Assembly: GCF_004365575.1 (NCBI RefSeq)
Contig: NZ_SOBG01000006.1
Location: 62,001 to 126,000 of the forward strand
Source of the DNA: Hypnocyclicus thermotrophus
Lineage (GTDB): Bacteria > Fusobacteriota > Fusobacteriia > Fusobacteriales > Fusobacteriaceae
DNA length: 64,000 bases
Direction of reading: 5' to 3'
Position numbers and translations under genes: made by a program. Positions 1-8,439 of the stretch are shown one piece after another; the stretch's first letter is position 1, and every line of letters begins with the position of its first letter. The notes beneath the pieces are model-generated. The model had not been told where the DNA came from. It did no database searches and worked only from the letters and a program-made list of their open reading frames with translations.

Positions 1-4
1 TTAT

Positions 5-1570
5 TTATTTTGCGTATTCTACAGCTCTAGTTTCTCTAACAACTGTAACTTTAATTTGTCCTGGATATTGCATTCGTTCTTCTATTTTTTTAGCTACTTC
101 TCTTGACATTATTGTTGCTTTATCATCATTAATTTCTTCTGCATTTACAATTATTCTTATTTCTCTTCCTGCTTGTATAGCATATGAACTTTCTACTCCT
201 TCAAATGATGTTGCAATTTCTTCAAGATTTTCTAATCTTTTTAAATAAGTAGATAATGTTTCTCTTCTTGCCCCTGGTCTAGAAGCCGATATAGCATCTG
301 CTGCTTGTACTAAAACTGATTCTACACAAGTAAATTCTTCTTCACCATGATGCGCCGCAGCTCCATTATAAACATTTTCTTTTTCACCAAATTTTTTAAG
401 AAATTCTGCTCCAATTATAGCATGAGACCCTTCTATATCATGATCTAAGGCTTTTCCTATATCATGTAAAAGTCCAGATCTTTTAGCTAACTCTACATTA
501 CATCCAAGTTCAGCAGCTAATGTTGAAGCTAAATTAGCTACTTCTATAGAGTGTACTAATACATTTTGACCATAACTTGTTCTATATTTTAATCTTCCTA
601 AAGTTTTAATGATTTCTGGATGCATATCTGTAATTCCTAATTCAAATAATGCTTGTTCTCCAGCTTCGACAATAGCTTGATTAACTTCTTTAGTTGCTTT
701 ATCAACACTTTCTTCTATTTTAGCAGGATGAATTCTTCCATCTTGAACTAATTTTTCTAAGGCTAATTTTGCTATTTCTCTTCTTACACCATCAAAACTC
801 GAAACAACTACTGCTTCAGGTGTATCATCTATAATTACATCTACTCCTGTAAGTGCTTCTATTGCTCTTATATTTCTTCCTTCTCTACCTATTATTCTAC
901 CTTTCATTTCTTCATTAGGTAATTGAACAACCGATATAGTTGCATCTACTACATATTCTGATGCAGCTTTTGATATTGCAGTTGAAAGTATTCTTTTTGA
1001 TATTCTTTCTTTATTATCTTCTAGTTTATTTTCGTATTCTCTTATAACAACAGCAGTTTCATGAGTTAATTCTTCTTTTATTTTATCTAAAAGAATTTCT
1101 TTTGCTTCTTGTTTTGATAATTCAGCTACTCTTTCTAATTCTAGTTCTTGTTTTTCTTTCAATTTTTCTATTTCTTCAATTTTAACATTTAATTCTCTTG
1201 ATTTTTCTTCTAAATGTTTTTCTTTTGTTTCAATTTTTTCTAATTTATTATCTACATTTTCTTCTTTTCTTATAATTCTTTGTTCTTTTTTATCTATTTC
1301 AATTTTTGCAGCTTTTATTTCTTTCTCTGCTTCTTCTTTCATTTTATAAATTTTTTCTTTTGTTTTTATTTCTGTTTCTCTTTTTATATCTTGAGCTTTC
1401 TTTTTTGCTGTTTCCACTATATCTTCTGCTTCAATTTTAGCATTTTCTAATTCTTTTATTTTTCCTTTTAATTGCTCTAGTCTACTATCTATATTTTTCT
1501 TTTTATAGTAAAGTGCTAAAAATATTCCGGCAACCAATATTGTAGCGGAAGCTAGTAATACTATATTCAT
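5..1570 (-). CDS. rny: Ribonuclease Y
   Basis: Membrane-anchored endoribonuclease that starts bulk mRNA turnover. The 521 residues are in the family's usual range and order: one N-terminal membrane segment (about 3-21), a long charged coiled coil (about 25-200), a KH RNA-binding domain with the [15 protein letters not shown] loop (about 225-240) and an HD domain with [12 protein letters not shown] (metal pair H369/D370). The start has a GAGGGAG ribosome site just upstream. It is the last gene of the lipoprotein-kinase-STAS-TPR-rny run, 20 bp after the TPR gene. The gene ends at the window edge and no terminator is visible. Identification is firm. Confidence 0.97.
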   Translation of the reverse strand: MNIVLLASATILVAGIFLALYYKKKNIDSRLEQLKGKIKELENAKIEAEDIVETAKKKAQDIKRETEIKTKEKIYKMKEEAEKEIKAAKIEIDKKEQRIIRKEENVDNKLEKIETKEKHLEEKSRELNVKIEEIEKLKEKQELELERVAELSKQEAKEILLDKIKEELTHETAVVIREYENKLEDNKERISKRILSTAISKAASEYVVDATISVVQLPNEEMKGRIIGREGRNIRAIEALTGVDVIIDDTPEAVVVSSFDGVRREIAKLALEKLVQDGRIHPAKIEESVDKATKEVNQAIVEAGEQALFELGITDMHPEIIKTLGRLKYRTSYGQNVLVHSIEVANLASTLAAELGCNVELAKRSGLLHDIGKALDHDIEGSHAIIGAEFLKKFGEKENVYNGAAAHHGEEEFTCVESVLVQAADAISASRPGARRETLSTYLKRLENLEEIATSFEGVESSYAIQAGREIRIIVNAEEINDDKATIMSREVAKKIEERMQYPGQIKVTVVRETRAVEYAK

Positions 1571-1590
1571 AACTTCTCCCTCTTTCTGTA

Positions 1591-2673
1591 TTAGTTTATA
1601 ATGTATTCTTGATCAACTTCTATAACTGTATATTCTTCTATTATTTCAAATGTTGCTAATTTTTGATCAAGTCTACTTATTCTTACCCTTGCGACAGGTA
1701 ATGTTCTAGTTGCCAGTTTTTCTCCTGTTCTATTATCAAATACACTTGGTAATACACTGCTTAGTATATAAGTATCACCTAATGTAGCATTGGGAATTAT
1801 TCTTCTATCTATAGTTACTTGAGTATTCCATCTTGTGATAATTCTAACTCTTTTGTAATTATCTTTTTGGTCATAATATATAGATTTTAATATTTTTCTT
1901 ACTTCTGGAAGGTGTGAAATAGTTCTTGACATTTCATATACTTTATCATATTTTTTTTGGTCATAATAAAGTTTTAATAAACTTAATTTTATTTCTTCAG
2001 AATCATTATATTCTAAAGCTTTATTAAAATTATATTCTGCTAAAACAAAATTTTTATTATCTGCATAAACTTTTCCTATTTTATAATAATATATATAATT
2101 TTCTGGATATGTTTCTATTGCTTTTTTCATAAGTACCATAGCTTCATTTGTACTATTATTCTTTAATAAACTTATAGCTTCATAATAGTAATTATCTGCT
2201 TTTTGTTTGTCTTTTTCTATCCTTTTTACATATTCAATTGACGGATATTTATTTAAAATAATATTATATTCTTTATTTAAATATAAGTATTCTAAAAATA
2301 TATTTTCAAGTGCTTCTTTATTTTCTAAAGTATCATATATTTGTAAAAGTGCTGTTGTTTCGTTATTTAACATTAAATAATTAAACAATTTCACTCTAAC
2401 ATCATCATCTGTTGTAATTAATTCCTTAAATAATTTACTTACTTTTTCACTATTATTTAACTCATAATTTATTTTAAAATAAAGAAGTTTAGCATCTTCA
2501 TAGTCAGGAACTTCATTTAATACAAGTTCTAGACTATACATAGCTTTTTTATAATCTTTTTGATTGTAATATTCTTTAGCATTTTTATATTCTTCGTATA
2601 TATTCGCTGAAAAAATATTTATTACTAAAGTAAAATATATAATTATTAAACTAATTTTTTTTGGATTTTTCAT
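1591..2673 (-). CDS. Exported TPR-repeat protein of unknown function
   Basis: Not recognised as a named protein. It has an N-terminal signal or anchor segment (about 7-22), then TPR-like helical repeats (clear units around [25 protein letters not shown] and [25 protein letters not shown]), then a C-terminal beta-rich part with many Arg and Val residues ending [17 protein letters not shown] chose the ATG at 2673 because AGGTGG lies 5 nt before it; a GTG three codons upstream would use that same motif as coding sequence. It sits between the STAS gene and rny with short gaps, so it is probably cotranscribed. A role as an envelope scaffold is inference only. Confidence 0.75.
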   Translation of the reverse strand: MKNPKKISLIIIYFTLVINIFSANIYEEYKNAKEYYNQKDYKKAMYSLELVLNEVPDYEDAKLLYFKINYELNNSEKVSKLFKELITTDDDVRVKLFNYLMLNNETTALLQIYDTLENKEALENIFLEYLYLNKEYNIILNKYPSIEYVKRIEKDKQKADNYYYEAISLLKNNSTNEAMVLMKKAIETYPENYIYYYKIGKVYADNKNFVLAEYNFNKALEYNDSEEIKLSLLKLYYDQKKYDKVYEMSRTISHLPEVRKILKSIYYDQKDNYKRVRIITRWNTQVTIDRRIIPNATLGDTYILSSVLPSVFDNRTGEKLATRTLPVARVRISRLDQKLATFEIIEEYTVIEVDQEYIIN

Positions 2674-2703
2674 AATATCCACCTATTTAAATTTTAATTT
2701 TGT

Positions 2704-3048
2704 TTAAAAGCTTTCTAAAGCCTCGTTTTCATTATTATAAATATCAAATAATTCATCTAATCCAACCATTTCAAAAATTGTAGAAATATGTGTATTTAAA
2801 TTCACTAATTTTAAATCTCCATCTTTTTCCCTAATTTCTTTTAATCGTCCTCTTAATATTCCCATCGCTAAACTATTGATATGTACTAATTCTTTAAAAT
2901 CAATTATAATTTTTTTCACACCATTTTCTGTTAATTTTATTAACTTATCTTTTAATTGAGGTGCAACTAACGCATCTAGCTCTCCTTTTACTCTAAGTAT
3001 AACAGTATCACCTATTTTTTCTTCTAGTATTTCAAAGTTAGTTACCAT
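2704..3048 (-). CDS. STAS-domain anti-sigma-factor antagonist-like protein
   Basis: Single STAS domain of 114 residues, the size of SpoIIAA/RsbV, which bind an anti-sigma kinase in partner switching. The core strand-helix motif reads IIIDFKELVHINSLAMGILRG. By alignment to the SpoIIAA motif D-S-S-G-L-G, the second serine (the residue phosphorylated in the family) is Leu60 here. The first serine is kept as Ser59. The gene lies 12 bp after an RsbW-like kinase gene, so the two are likely partners. Loss of the usual phosphoacceptor could make it constitutively binding, or Ser59 may serve; this is inference. A GGAGGG ribosome site supports the start. Confidence 0.88.
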   Translation of the reverse strand: MVTNFEILEEKIGDTVILRVKGELDALVAPQLKDKLIKLTENGVKKIIIDFKELVHINSLAMGILRGRLKEIREKDGDLKLVNLNTHISTIFEMVGLDELFDIYNNENEALESF

Positions 3049-3060
3049 ATACTTCCCTCC

Positions 3061-3447
3061 TTATAATTTTTTTAAAGCTTCTATTCTAGTTCCTCTTTTT
3101 TTTACTATAATTTCTAAACTATCAACAAGTCCTCGAACTATATTTAGACCCATTCCACCTTCTTCTTTACTATGTCCTTCACCTTTAAAACCACTTCCAA
3201 AATCTTCAACAATGATAAATATTTTTCCATCTTTAATTTTTAATTTTAATTCTAATTCTCTTTTATCATCTTTTGAAAAATATGCGTGTTCTACTACATT
3301 TGTACATAATTCATCAATTATTGATATTAGTTGAAATATATTTTTTTCATCTATTTTATTGTTTATTAAAAAATTTTTTACGGCATTTCTTATTTTACTT
3401 AAAAGCTCATATTTTGCTTCTACTTTTAAAAAAAAATTTGTATTCAT
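3061..3447 (-). CDS. RsbW/SpoIIAB-like anti-sigma serine kinase
   Basis: A 128-residue GHKL ATPase domain with the usual boxes: N box DELCTNVVEHAYF (about 46-58), G1 VEDFGSGF and G2 GGMGLNIVRGLVDSL. Family members bind a sigma factor or other target and phosphorylate a STAS antagonist. The STAS partner is the next gene (2704-3048). No sigma factor is encoded nearby, so the target is unknown and may not be a sigma factor. A SpoIIE-type phosphatase occurs at 41824-43248 but has its own partner genes. The ATG starts 6 nt after the stop of the preceding lipoprotein gene (TAAATG region), consistent with one transcript. Confidence 0.88.
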   Translation of the reverse strand: MNTNFFLKVEAKYELLSKIRNAVKNFLINNKIDEKNIFQLISIIDELCTNVVEHAYFSKDDKRELELKLKIKDGKIFIIVEDFGSGFKGEGHSKEEGGMGLNIVRGLVDSLEIIVKKRGTRIEALKKL

Positions 3448-3453
3448 TTATGT

Positions 3454-3957
3454 TTACCCTCTTTCACTAAAAGAGATAAATACCCATTTTTCATTAACAA
3501 GTTTACTATTTATTTCAAAATAAAAACTATCATCAAAATAACTTATTATTAATGGAACTTTTGTTATATCTCTTCCAAATTTTATTTTTCCAAAGTAAAT
3601 TTTTGCTTTAGTAATATTATATTTTTTCATATTCTTAATAATTAATTCGTTTTCTAAAGTATCTAAAGTACTTTCTTTTAGTAAATTATACTTCGAATCT
3701 TTTAATTCTTGTTTTATATTACTAAGAAGCTCTCGTAAATCTTGTTCTTTTTTTAATTTGTATTTTAACTTTTGCCGTAAATAATCTTGTTTTTTACCTT
3801 CTTTAATATACTTCAACATTTCTTTTGCGTTTTTAAGATCCCAATTTTCATAGTAATAATAGAACTTTTTTTCATAAACTGGCATTTCTTGTTTTTTCTC
3901 TAAATTACTACAACTTATTATAAATAAAGTTATAATAAAAATAAATATTTTTTTCAA
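3454..3957 (-). CDS. Small lipoprotein, unknown function
   Basis: A 167-residue protein with a lipoprotein signal (hydrophobic run then FIISCSNLE, with the Cys as acylation site). The mature part is lysine-rich and helical, with no domain I recognise. The start codon is TTG: AGGGGG lies 5 nt before it, and the signal peptide begins there. It is the first gene of the operon that ends with rny, under a good sigma-70 promoter at 3982-4010. It could be the envelope-side sensor for the kinase/STAS pair downstream, but nothing in the sequence shows this. Confidence 0.75.
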   Translation of the reverse strand: MKKIFIFIITLFIISCSNLEKKQEMPVYEKKFYYYYENWDLKNAKEMLKYIKEGKKQDYLRQKLKYKLKKEQDLRELLSNIKQELKDSKYNLLKESTLDTLENELIIKNMKKYNITKAKIYFGKIKFGRDITKVPLIISYFDDSFYFEINSKLVNEKWVFISFSERG

Positions 3958-3981
3958 AACTACCCCCTAAGGTATCAATTT

Positions 3982-4010
3982 ATTTTATCATACTCTGATT
4001 AAATACGCAA
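3982..4010 (-). promoter_or_regulatory. Sigma-70-type promoter for the lipoprotein-kinase-STAS-TPR-rny operon
   Basis: On the minus strand TTGCGT is followed after 17 nt by TAAAAT, 25 bp before the TTG start at 3957. The miaA gene ends just upstream without a clear terminator, so read-through from miaA is also possible. Confidence 0.6.
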
Positions 4011-4016
4011 GTTGAA

Positions 4017-4913
4017 TTAAACGTTAAAAATCTCTAATATATTTTCTATAATCTCCTCTTCAGCTTGCTTATCTAAGTCAAACCAAATAATATCTTTTTC
4101 TTTATTAAACCAAGTAAATTGCCTTTTTGCATAACGTCTTGTTTCTCTTTTTATTATTTCTTTTGCTTCATTTAATGTGATTTTCCCTTCAAAATATAAA
4201 AATAGCTCTTTATAACCTATAGCTTTTATATTCTCAATTCCTTTTTTATAATTTTCATATAGAAATTTTGCTTCATTTAAAAGACCTTCATTAAACATAA
4301 TATCGACTCTTTTATTAATTCTATTATATAAAATCTCCCTATCTCTTTTTAATCCAATCTTAATAAAAGTATAATTGTTATTTTTTATATTTTTATTTCT
4401 TAATTTCGAATATTTTTCATTTGTAATTAGACAAACTTCTAAGGCCCTCTCTACTCTTATTCTATTTTTTAAATCAATAGCCTTATATGCCTCAATATCT
4501 ATTTTTTTTAATTTCTCACATAATTCTTCTAAAGTATATTTTAGTAATTCTTTTCTTATCTCTAAATTACTTTCTGGTAAACTAGATAATCCTTCTGTTA
4601 TACTTCTAATATAAAGCCCTGTTCCACCAGCTAATATAACATTCTTTCCATTAAGATTACTTAGTACTTCATTGACTCTATTATAATATTCGCCTACACT
4701 ATATTTATGTGTTGGCTCTATTTCATCTATTAAATAATGTTTCACTCCTTCCATCTCGTTTTTTGTTATTTTAGCTGTTCCTATATCCATATATTTATAT
4801 ACTTGCATAGAATCACTAGAAATTATATCTGCATCTATTTTTTTTGCTAATTTTATTGAAAGTGATGTTTTACCAACTCCTGTTGGGCCTGCTATAACAA
4901 TTCCTTTATTCAT
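4017..4913 (-). CDS. miaA: tRNA dimethylallyltransferase MiaA
   Basis: Adds a dimethylallyl group to A37 of tRNAs that read UNN codons. The 298-residue length is normal. Seen motifs: P-loop GPTGVGKTSLS (about 8-18), DSMQVYKYMDIGTAK (substrate binding), AGGTGLYIRS, and the C-terminal AIGYKELFLYFEG and RYAKRQFTWF. AGGTG upstream supports the ATG at 4913. It lies downstream of obg but is separated from it by a terminator hairpin at 4951-4999, so it probably has its own promoter or depends on read-through. Identification is firm. Confidence 0.96.
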   Translation of the reverse strand: MNKGIVIAGPTGVGKTSLSIKLAKKIDADIISSDSMQVYKYMDIGTAKITKNEMEGVKHYLIDEIEPTHKYSVGEYYNRVNEVLSNLNGKNVILAGGTGLYIRSITEGLSSLPESNLEIRKELLKYTLEELCEKLKKIDIEAYKAIDLKNRIRVERALEVCLITNEKYSKLRNKNIKNNNYTFIKIGLKRDREILYNRINKRVDIMFNEGLLNEAKFLYENYKKGIENIKAIGYKELFLYFEGKITLNEAKEIIKRETRRYAKRQFTWFNKEKDIIWFDLDKQAEEEIIENILEIFNV

Positions 4914-4950
4914 ATTTCACCTACCTAATACTTATTTTATTTATTATAAT

Positions 4951-4999
4951 TTAAAATTCCCTTAGATATAATGAAATACTTTTATACCTAAGGGAAATT
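4951..4999 (-). terminator. Intrinsic terminator after obg
   Basis: On the minus strand the stem TTTCCCTTAG pairs with CTAAGGGAA around a loop of about 22 nt, followed by a T-rich stretch. It lies directly after the obg stop codon. Confidence 0.65.
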
Positions 5000-5000
5000 A

Positions 5001-6281
5001 TTATTCTACATACTCAAATTCAAATCCTTCTATTCTAATTACATCTCCATCTTCAATCCCATGTTTTTTTAATTCTTTTTCTAGACCTAAATTTTTTAAC
5101 ATTCTAATAAAACTAACTATTCCAGCATCTCCATTGAATACATAAGTATTCAATATATTATCTATAATCTTTCCTGTTACTTCAAATGTACCATTTTCAT
5201 CTATTGTTACTTCCCAATCTTTTTTATCTTTTTCTATTTCTGCTATTACATTTTCTACTTCTACTTCTTCTTCTAAAGGTTCTCTTTCTATTTTTTCTAA
5301 CATAACTAATGTTTCATCAAGAACTTCTTTTAACCCATCATTTAACAATACAGATACTGGAAATAATTTTAGTCCTTTTTTTTCTATATATTTTTTAAAT
5401 TTTTCATATTTTTCATCATCATATATCATATCCATTTTGTTTGCTAACACAATTTGAGATTTTTTAGATAATTTTTCACTAAATTTTTGAAGTTCATTAT
5501 TTATTTTTTCAAAATCATCTATTGGATCTCTCCCTTCTAATCCAGCTGCATCAACTATATGATATATCATCTTACATCTTTCTATATGTTTTAAAAATTT
5601 ATCTCCTAATCCTACCCCTTCATGTGCCCCTTCGATAAGTCCTGGAATATCAGCAATAACAAATGATTTATCGTGATGTTTCACTACTCCTAATTTAGGT
5701 GCTAAAGTAGTAAAATGATAATTTGCTACTTTAGATTTTGCCGCTGAAACTTTATTAATCAAACTTGATTTCCCTACACTAGGATATCCTACAAGAGCTA
5801 CATCAGCTAATAATTTAAGTTCTAATTTTATTTTTAATTCTTTTCCTTCTCTTCCTTTTCCTGCTAAAGTAGGTGCTTTTCTTATAGAAGATTTAAAATG
5901 AATATTTCCAAGTCCTCCTTTTCCACCTTTTAAAAGAACTCTTTTTTCTCCTTCTTTATTTAAATCTAATAATAATTTTCCAGTTTCTATATCTCTAACC
6001 ATAGTTCCAACAGGTACTTTAATTACTAAATCCTCTCCTGTTTTCCCATACATTTTCTTTTTAGCACCATTTTTACCATCTTCTGCCTTAAATAATTTTT
6101 GGTATTTAAAATCTATTAATGTATTTATATTATTATCTGCTATAAAAATAATGCTTCCACCATCTCCACCATCTCCACCATCTGGACCACCAAATTGGAC
6201 ATGTTTTTCTCTTCTAAATGTAGCCGCTCCATCTCCACCTTTACCCGCTTTTACTGTTATTATAGCCTCATCTATAAACAT
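5001..6281 (-). CDS. obg: GTPase Obg (CgtA), 50S ribosome assembly
   Basis: Essential GTPase acting in large-subunit assembly and stress control. The 426 residues show the three family domains: the glycine-rich Obg fold (1-158, with FGGPDGGDGGDGGSI), the G domain with GYPSVGKSS (P-loop), DIPGLIEGAHEG (switch), NKMD and SVL motifs, and a C-terminal OCT domain (about 350-426). It follows the rplU-prp-rpmA cassette as in many bacteria, but a terminator at 6433-6460 and 150 bp of AT-rich spacer separate them, so it likely has its own promoter. AAGGAGG-type site precedes the ATG. Confidence 0.97.
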   Translation of the reverse strand: MFIDEAIITVKAGKGGDGAATFRREKHVQFGGPDGGDGGDGGSIIFIADNNINTLIDFKYQKLFKAEDGKNGAKKKMYGKTGEDLVIKVPVGTMVRDIETGKLLLDLNKEGEKRVLLKGGKGGLGNIHFKSSIRKAPTLAGKGREGKELKIKLELKLLADVALVGYPSVGKSSLINKVSAAKSKVANYHFTTLAPKLGVVKHHDKSFVIADIPGLIEGAHEGVGLGDKFLKHIERCKMIYHIVDAAGLEGRDPIDDFEKINNELQKFSEKLSKKSQIVLANKMDMIYDDEKYEKFKKYIEKKGLKLFPVSVLLNDGLKEVLDETLVMLEKIEREPLEEEVEVENVIAEIEKDKKDWEVTIDENGTFEVTGKIIDNILNTYVFNGDAGIVSFIRMLKNLGLEKELKKHGIEDGDVIRIEGFEFEYVE

Positions 6282-6432
6282 ATTTCCTCCTTAATTTACT
6301 ACTCTTTTTAAACATTTCAGATAAAATCAATATAAAAATAAAATTTATTTCCTTATATTATATATAATTTCATTTATATTTTAAACAATTTTATTATTTC
6401 TATTCACTCTATCTTTAATAAAAATTTGTTTT

Positions 6433-6460
6433 AATAAAAAAATCCCGGGCTTGCCGGGAT
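6433..6460 (-). terminator. Intrinsic terminator after rpmA
   Basis: GC-rich stem TCCCGG/CCCGGGA with a short CAAG loop followed by seven T on the minus strand, just after the rpmA stop. It is one of the few GC-rich hairpins in the window. Confidence 0.88.
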
Positions 6461-6466
6461 AATTAA

Positions 6467-6748
6467 TTATTCTGCAGGATATACAGATACTTGCTTTCTA
6501 TCTCTTCCTAATCTTTCAAATTTTACAAATCCATCAACTAAAGCAAACAGAGTAAAATCTTTACCTTGTCCCATGTTTGTCCCTGCGTAAAATTTGTTTC
6601 CTCTTTGTCTAACAATTATATTTCCAGCTTTTACAAATTGCCCATCATATCTTTTTACTCCAAGATATTTAGGATTTGAATCTCTTCCATTTTTTGTAGA
6701 ACCCGCTCCTTTTTTAGACGCGAATAATTGTAAATTTATCATTAACAT
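6467..6748 (-). CDS. rpmA: 50S ribosomal protein L27 with cleavable leader
   Basis: L27 reaches the peptidyl-transferase centre with its N terminus. This 93-residue form begins [17 protein letters not shown]: the extra leader ends in the Prp cleavage motif LQLFA, after which the mature protein starts with SKKGAGST. Such leaders are known in Firmicutes and Fusobacteria and are removed by Prp, encoded directly upstream. The ATG overlaps the prp stop codon by one base (TAATG) and AAGGAGG lies 7 nt before it. The body ([18 protein letters not shown]) is ordinary L27. Confidence 0.97.
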   Translation of the reverse strand: MLMINLQLFASKKGAGSTKNGRDSNPKYLGVKRYDGQFVKAGNIIVRQRGNKFYAGTNMGQGKDFTLFALVDGFVKFERLGRDRKQVSVYPAE

Positions 6749-7098
6749 TAGTTTGCCTCCTTTTCAACAACTTTTAAAAACTTTGGATACTGCTTTTCTA
6801 TTTCTTTCAACATTATACACATAGACTCTAAAATAGCGTCTATTTCTTTTCTATGTTGTATTACTTTTTTTTGTATTTTTATAGAAGATATATCAAGTTT
6901 TAAATAACCTGTATCTTCATCTATTTTTATAGCTGCTGGAATTTTAAGATATTCTGTTATTCCAATAGCTGATTGTTGGCTTATAGCTGAAATAGCTGAA
7001 CATACAATATCTTCTCCGCTATTTGCGTACCCACTATGCCCTTCACCATAAAACCCAATAATTTTATAATTTTTTCTTACAATTGTAAACTTTGTCAT
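6748..7098 (-). CDS. prp: Ribosomal-processing cysteine protease Prp
   Basis: Cleaves the N-terminal leader of L27. The 116-residue length is typical. Catalytic His and Cys are visible in [22 protein letters not shown] (about 19-40). It sits between rplU and rpmA, the conserved position of this family (formerly YsxB), and overlaps both neighbours by one base at TAATG junctions, implying translational coupling. The matching leader on the adjacent rpmA product confirms the assignment. Confidence 0.95.
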   Translation of the reverse strand: MTKFTIVRKNYKIIGFYGEGHSGYANSGEDIVCSAISAISQQSAIGITEYLKIPAAIKIDEDTGYLKLDISSIKIQKKVIQHRKEIDAILESMCIMLKEIEKQYPKFLKVVEKEAN

Positions 7099-7409
7099 TA
7101 TGCTTCTATTGATTTTATTTCTAATTGAGTAAATAACTGTCTATGTCCCATTTTTCTAGCAGAAGCTTTTTTAGGTTTATATTTAAAGTTAATTACTTTT
7201 TTCCCTTTTCCTTGAGCTACTACAGTCGCTACAACTTTTGCTCCTTCTACGAAAGGTTTACCAACTTTAATTTCACCTTCATTTGCTACTAATAACACTT
7301 CATTTAATTCAACTTCTTGATTTAATTCAGCATTTATTTTTTCTACTCTTATTTTATCTCCTGCCGCTACTTTGTACTGTTTTCCTCCAGTTTTTATTAC
7401 TGCGTACAT
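7098..7409 (-). CDS. rplU: 50S ribosomal protein L21
   Basis: First gene of the L21-Prp-L27 operon. The 103-residue protein has the L21 start [18 protein letters not shown] and the C-terminal RNA-binding segment [21 protein letters not shown] lies before the ATG. A structured leader (7432-7467) and a near-consensus promoter (7479-7507) precede it. L21 leaders are known to control this operon in Gram-positive bacteria; that this one works the same way is inference. Confidence 0.97.
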   Translation of the reverse strand: MYAVIKTGGKQYKVAAGDKIRVEKINAELNQEVELNEVLLVANEGEIKVGKPFVEGAKVVATVVAQGKGKKVINFKYKPKKASARKMGHRQLFTQLEIKSIEA

Positions 7410-7431
7410 GTTTTCACCTCCAAAATATTTT

Positions 7432-7467
7432 CGCTAACTTAAGGCTGCTGAAAGCCCTTGTTATGCG
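7432..7467 (-). promoter_or_regulatory. Structured 5' leader of the L21 operon
   Basis: On the minus strand CGCATAAC pairs with GTTAGCG (one bulged A), enclosing an inner hairpin made from AAGGGCT and AGCCTT. The two nested stems lie between the promoter and the rplU ribosome site. Position and shape fit an autoregulatory L21 leader, but I cannot match it to a covariance model by eye. Confidence 0.6.
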
Positions 7468-7478
7468 TTAACCGTCTT

Positions 7479-7507
7479 ATTTTATACTTTTTTCTTTGTT
7501 TTGTCAA
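7479..7507 (-). promoter_or_regulatory. Near-consensus sigma-70 promoter of rplU-prp-rpmA
   Basis: TTGACA, 17 nt spacer, TAAAAT on the minus strand, about 12 nt before the leader stem. One of the best promoters in the window, as expected for a ribosomal protein operon. Confidence 0.8.
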
Positions 7508-7534
7508 GTAATTTTACTTTAATTATTAGATATT

Positions 7535-7981
7535 TTATAAATAGGCTATTATTATTGAAATAATTGCAAAAATAATAAGATATATTTCTTCATAAGAATT
7601 TTTTTTATATTTTGTTTTTATTTCTTTTATTATTTCTTTTATAAAAAAAGAAATAATAATATATACTAAAATTAATGTGGTTAGTTTAAAAAAAGTATTA
7701 TTTTCTACTAATAAAAAAGGCAACATCAAAAAAGGTAATGTCAAAAAATCTATTTTATATTTTATAAAAATTGCTAATATTAAAAACAATAAAAAATAAA
7801 TCGAAAAATTAATTTCAGTATTATTAGACAACAATTTATAAAATATCGGTGTTCCTATAAATAAAATAATTTCTTTTTTATTTAAAAACAATTTCTTTTT
7901 ATCTAAAAAAAATTCTATTCCTATTAAATATAAAAAAAAATACGAATTATTTATTAATATTTCATGCATATATTCTCTCAT
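7535..7981 (-). CDS. RnfA-like membrane protein, divergent and without cysteine
   Basis: A 148-residue protein, almost all hydrophobic segments (about five to six). The start HEILINNSYFFLYLIGIEFFL resembles the RnfA/NqrE opening, where NN-x-V-L precedes L-G-I-C-P-F-L-G. The cysteine that binds the intramembrane Fe-S cluster in that family is Glu here, and the protein has no cysteine at all. It is about 45 residues shorter than RnfA. It is the last gene of a cluster in rnf order, and its start overlaps the previous gene by 4 bp (ATGA type). Assignment rests mainly on gene order and weak similarity. No rnfB follows; the next gene downstream is rplU's operon. Confidence 0.5.
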   Translation of the reverse strand: MREYMHEILINNSYFFLYLIGIEFFLDKKKLFLNKKEIILFIGTPIFYKLLSNNTEINFSIYFLLFLILAIFIKYKIDFLTLPFLMLPFLLVENNTFFKLTTLILVYIIISFFIKEIIKEIKTKYKKNSYEEIYLIIFAIISIIIAYL

Positions 7982-8430
7982 GTCTCGTTCTCCTTTTTAA
8001 AAAACAAGAAATTTTCTATAATTTGTCTAATTATTAAAAAAAATATTATTCCTATTCCAGCATTTTCTACATATTTCATCCCAAAAAACATTTCTAGATT
8101 TTTTCTAAAAAAACTTAAAAATATAATTATCAATATATTTTTTAGTACATTTTTTTCTGAAAATTTAAAACTATATAATAAAGAAATCAAAGAAAATATT
8201 AATATGTTTTTATCTAAAGAAAAAATATATATTGTTTTTAATATTTCAACTAATATACAAATAAAAATACTTAATATTAACTTGACTTTATATTCATCTT
8301 TAAAAATTTTAATAAGAAGTAAATTGAAAATATATAATATTAAAAAACCTAAAACAGCGTCTAGACTTGTTTCTAAATTTACACTTCCCATTACTATTAA
8401 CATAACAGCATATTCTGAAAATATTTGCAT
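7978..8430 (-). CDS. RnfE-like membrane protein, divergent
   Basis: A 150-residue polytopic protein in the place of rnfE. The C-terminal stretch NAGIGIIFFLIIRQIIENF recalls the RnfE/RnfA end (G-x-G-F-t-l-x-L-x-x-x-x-x-R-E). The N-terminal MGSVNLETSLDAVLGF is where L-G-L-C-P-x-L-A would be, with Val in place of the cluster cysteine. Only one cysteine remains, in a different helix. It is about 50 residues shorter than the family. It is translationally linked to the genes on both sides (9 bp gap upstream, 4 bp overlap downstream). The reading frame is intact, which argues against a decaying pseudogene. Confidence 0.5.
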   Translation of the reverse strand: MQIFSEYAVMLIVMGSVNLETSLDAVLGFLILYIFNLLLIKIFKDEYKVKLILSIFICILVEILKTIYIFSLDKNILIFSLISLLYSFKFSEKNVLKNILIIIFLSFFRKNLEMFFGMKYVENAGIGIIFFLIIRQIIENFLFFKKENET

Positions 8431-8439
8431 TCAAATCAC

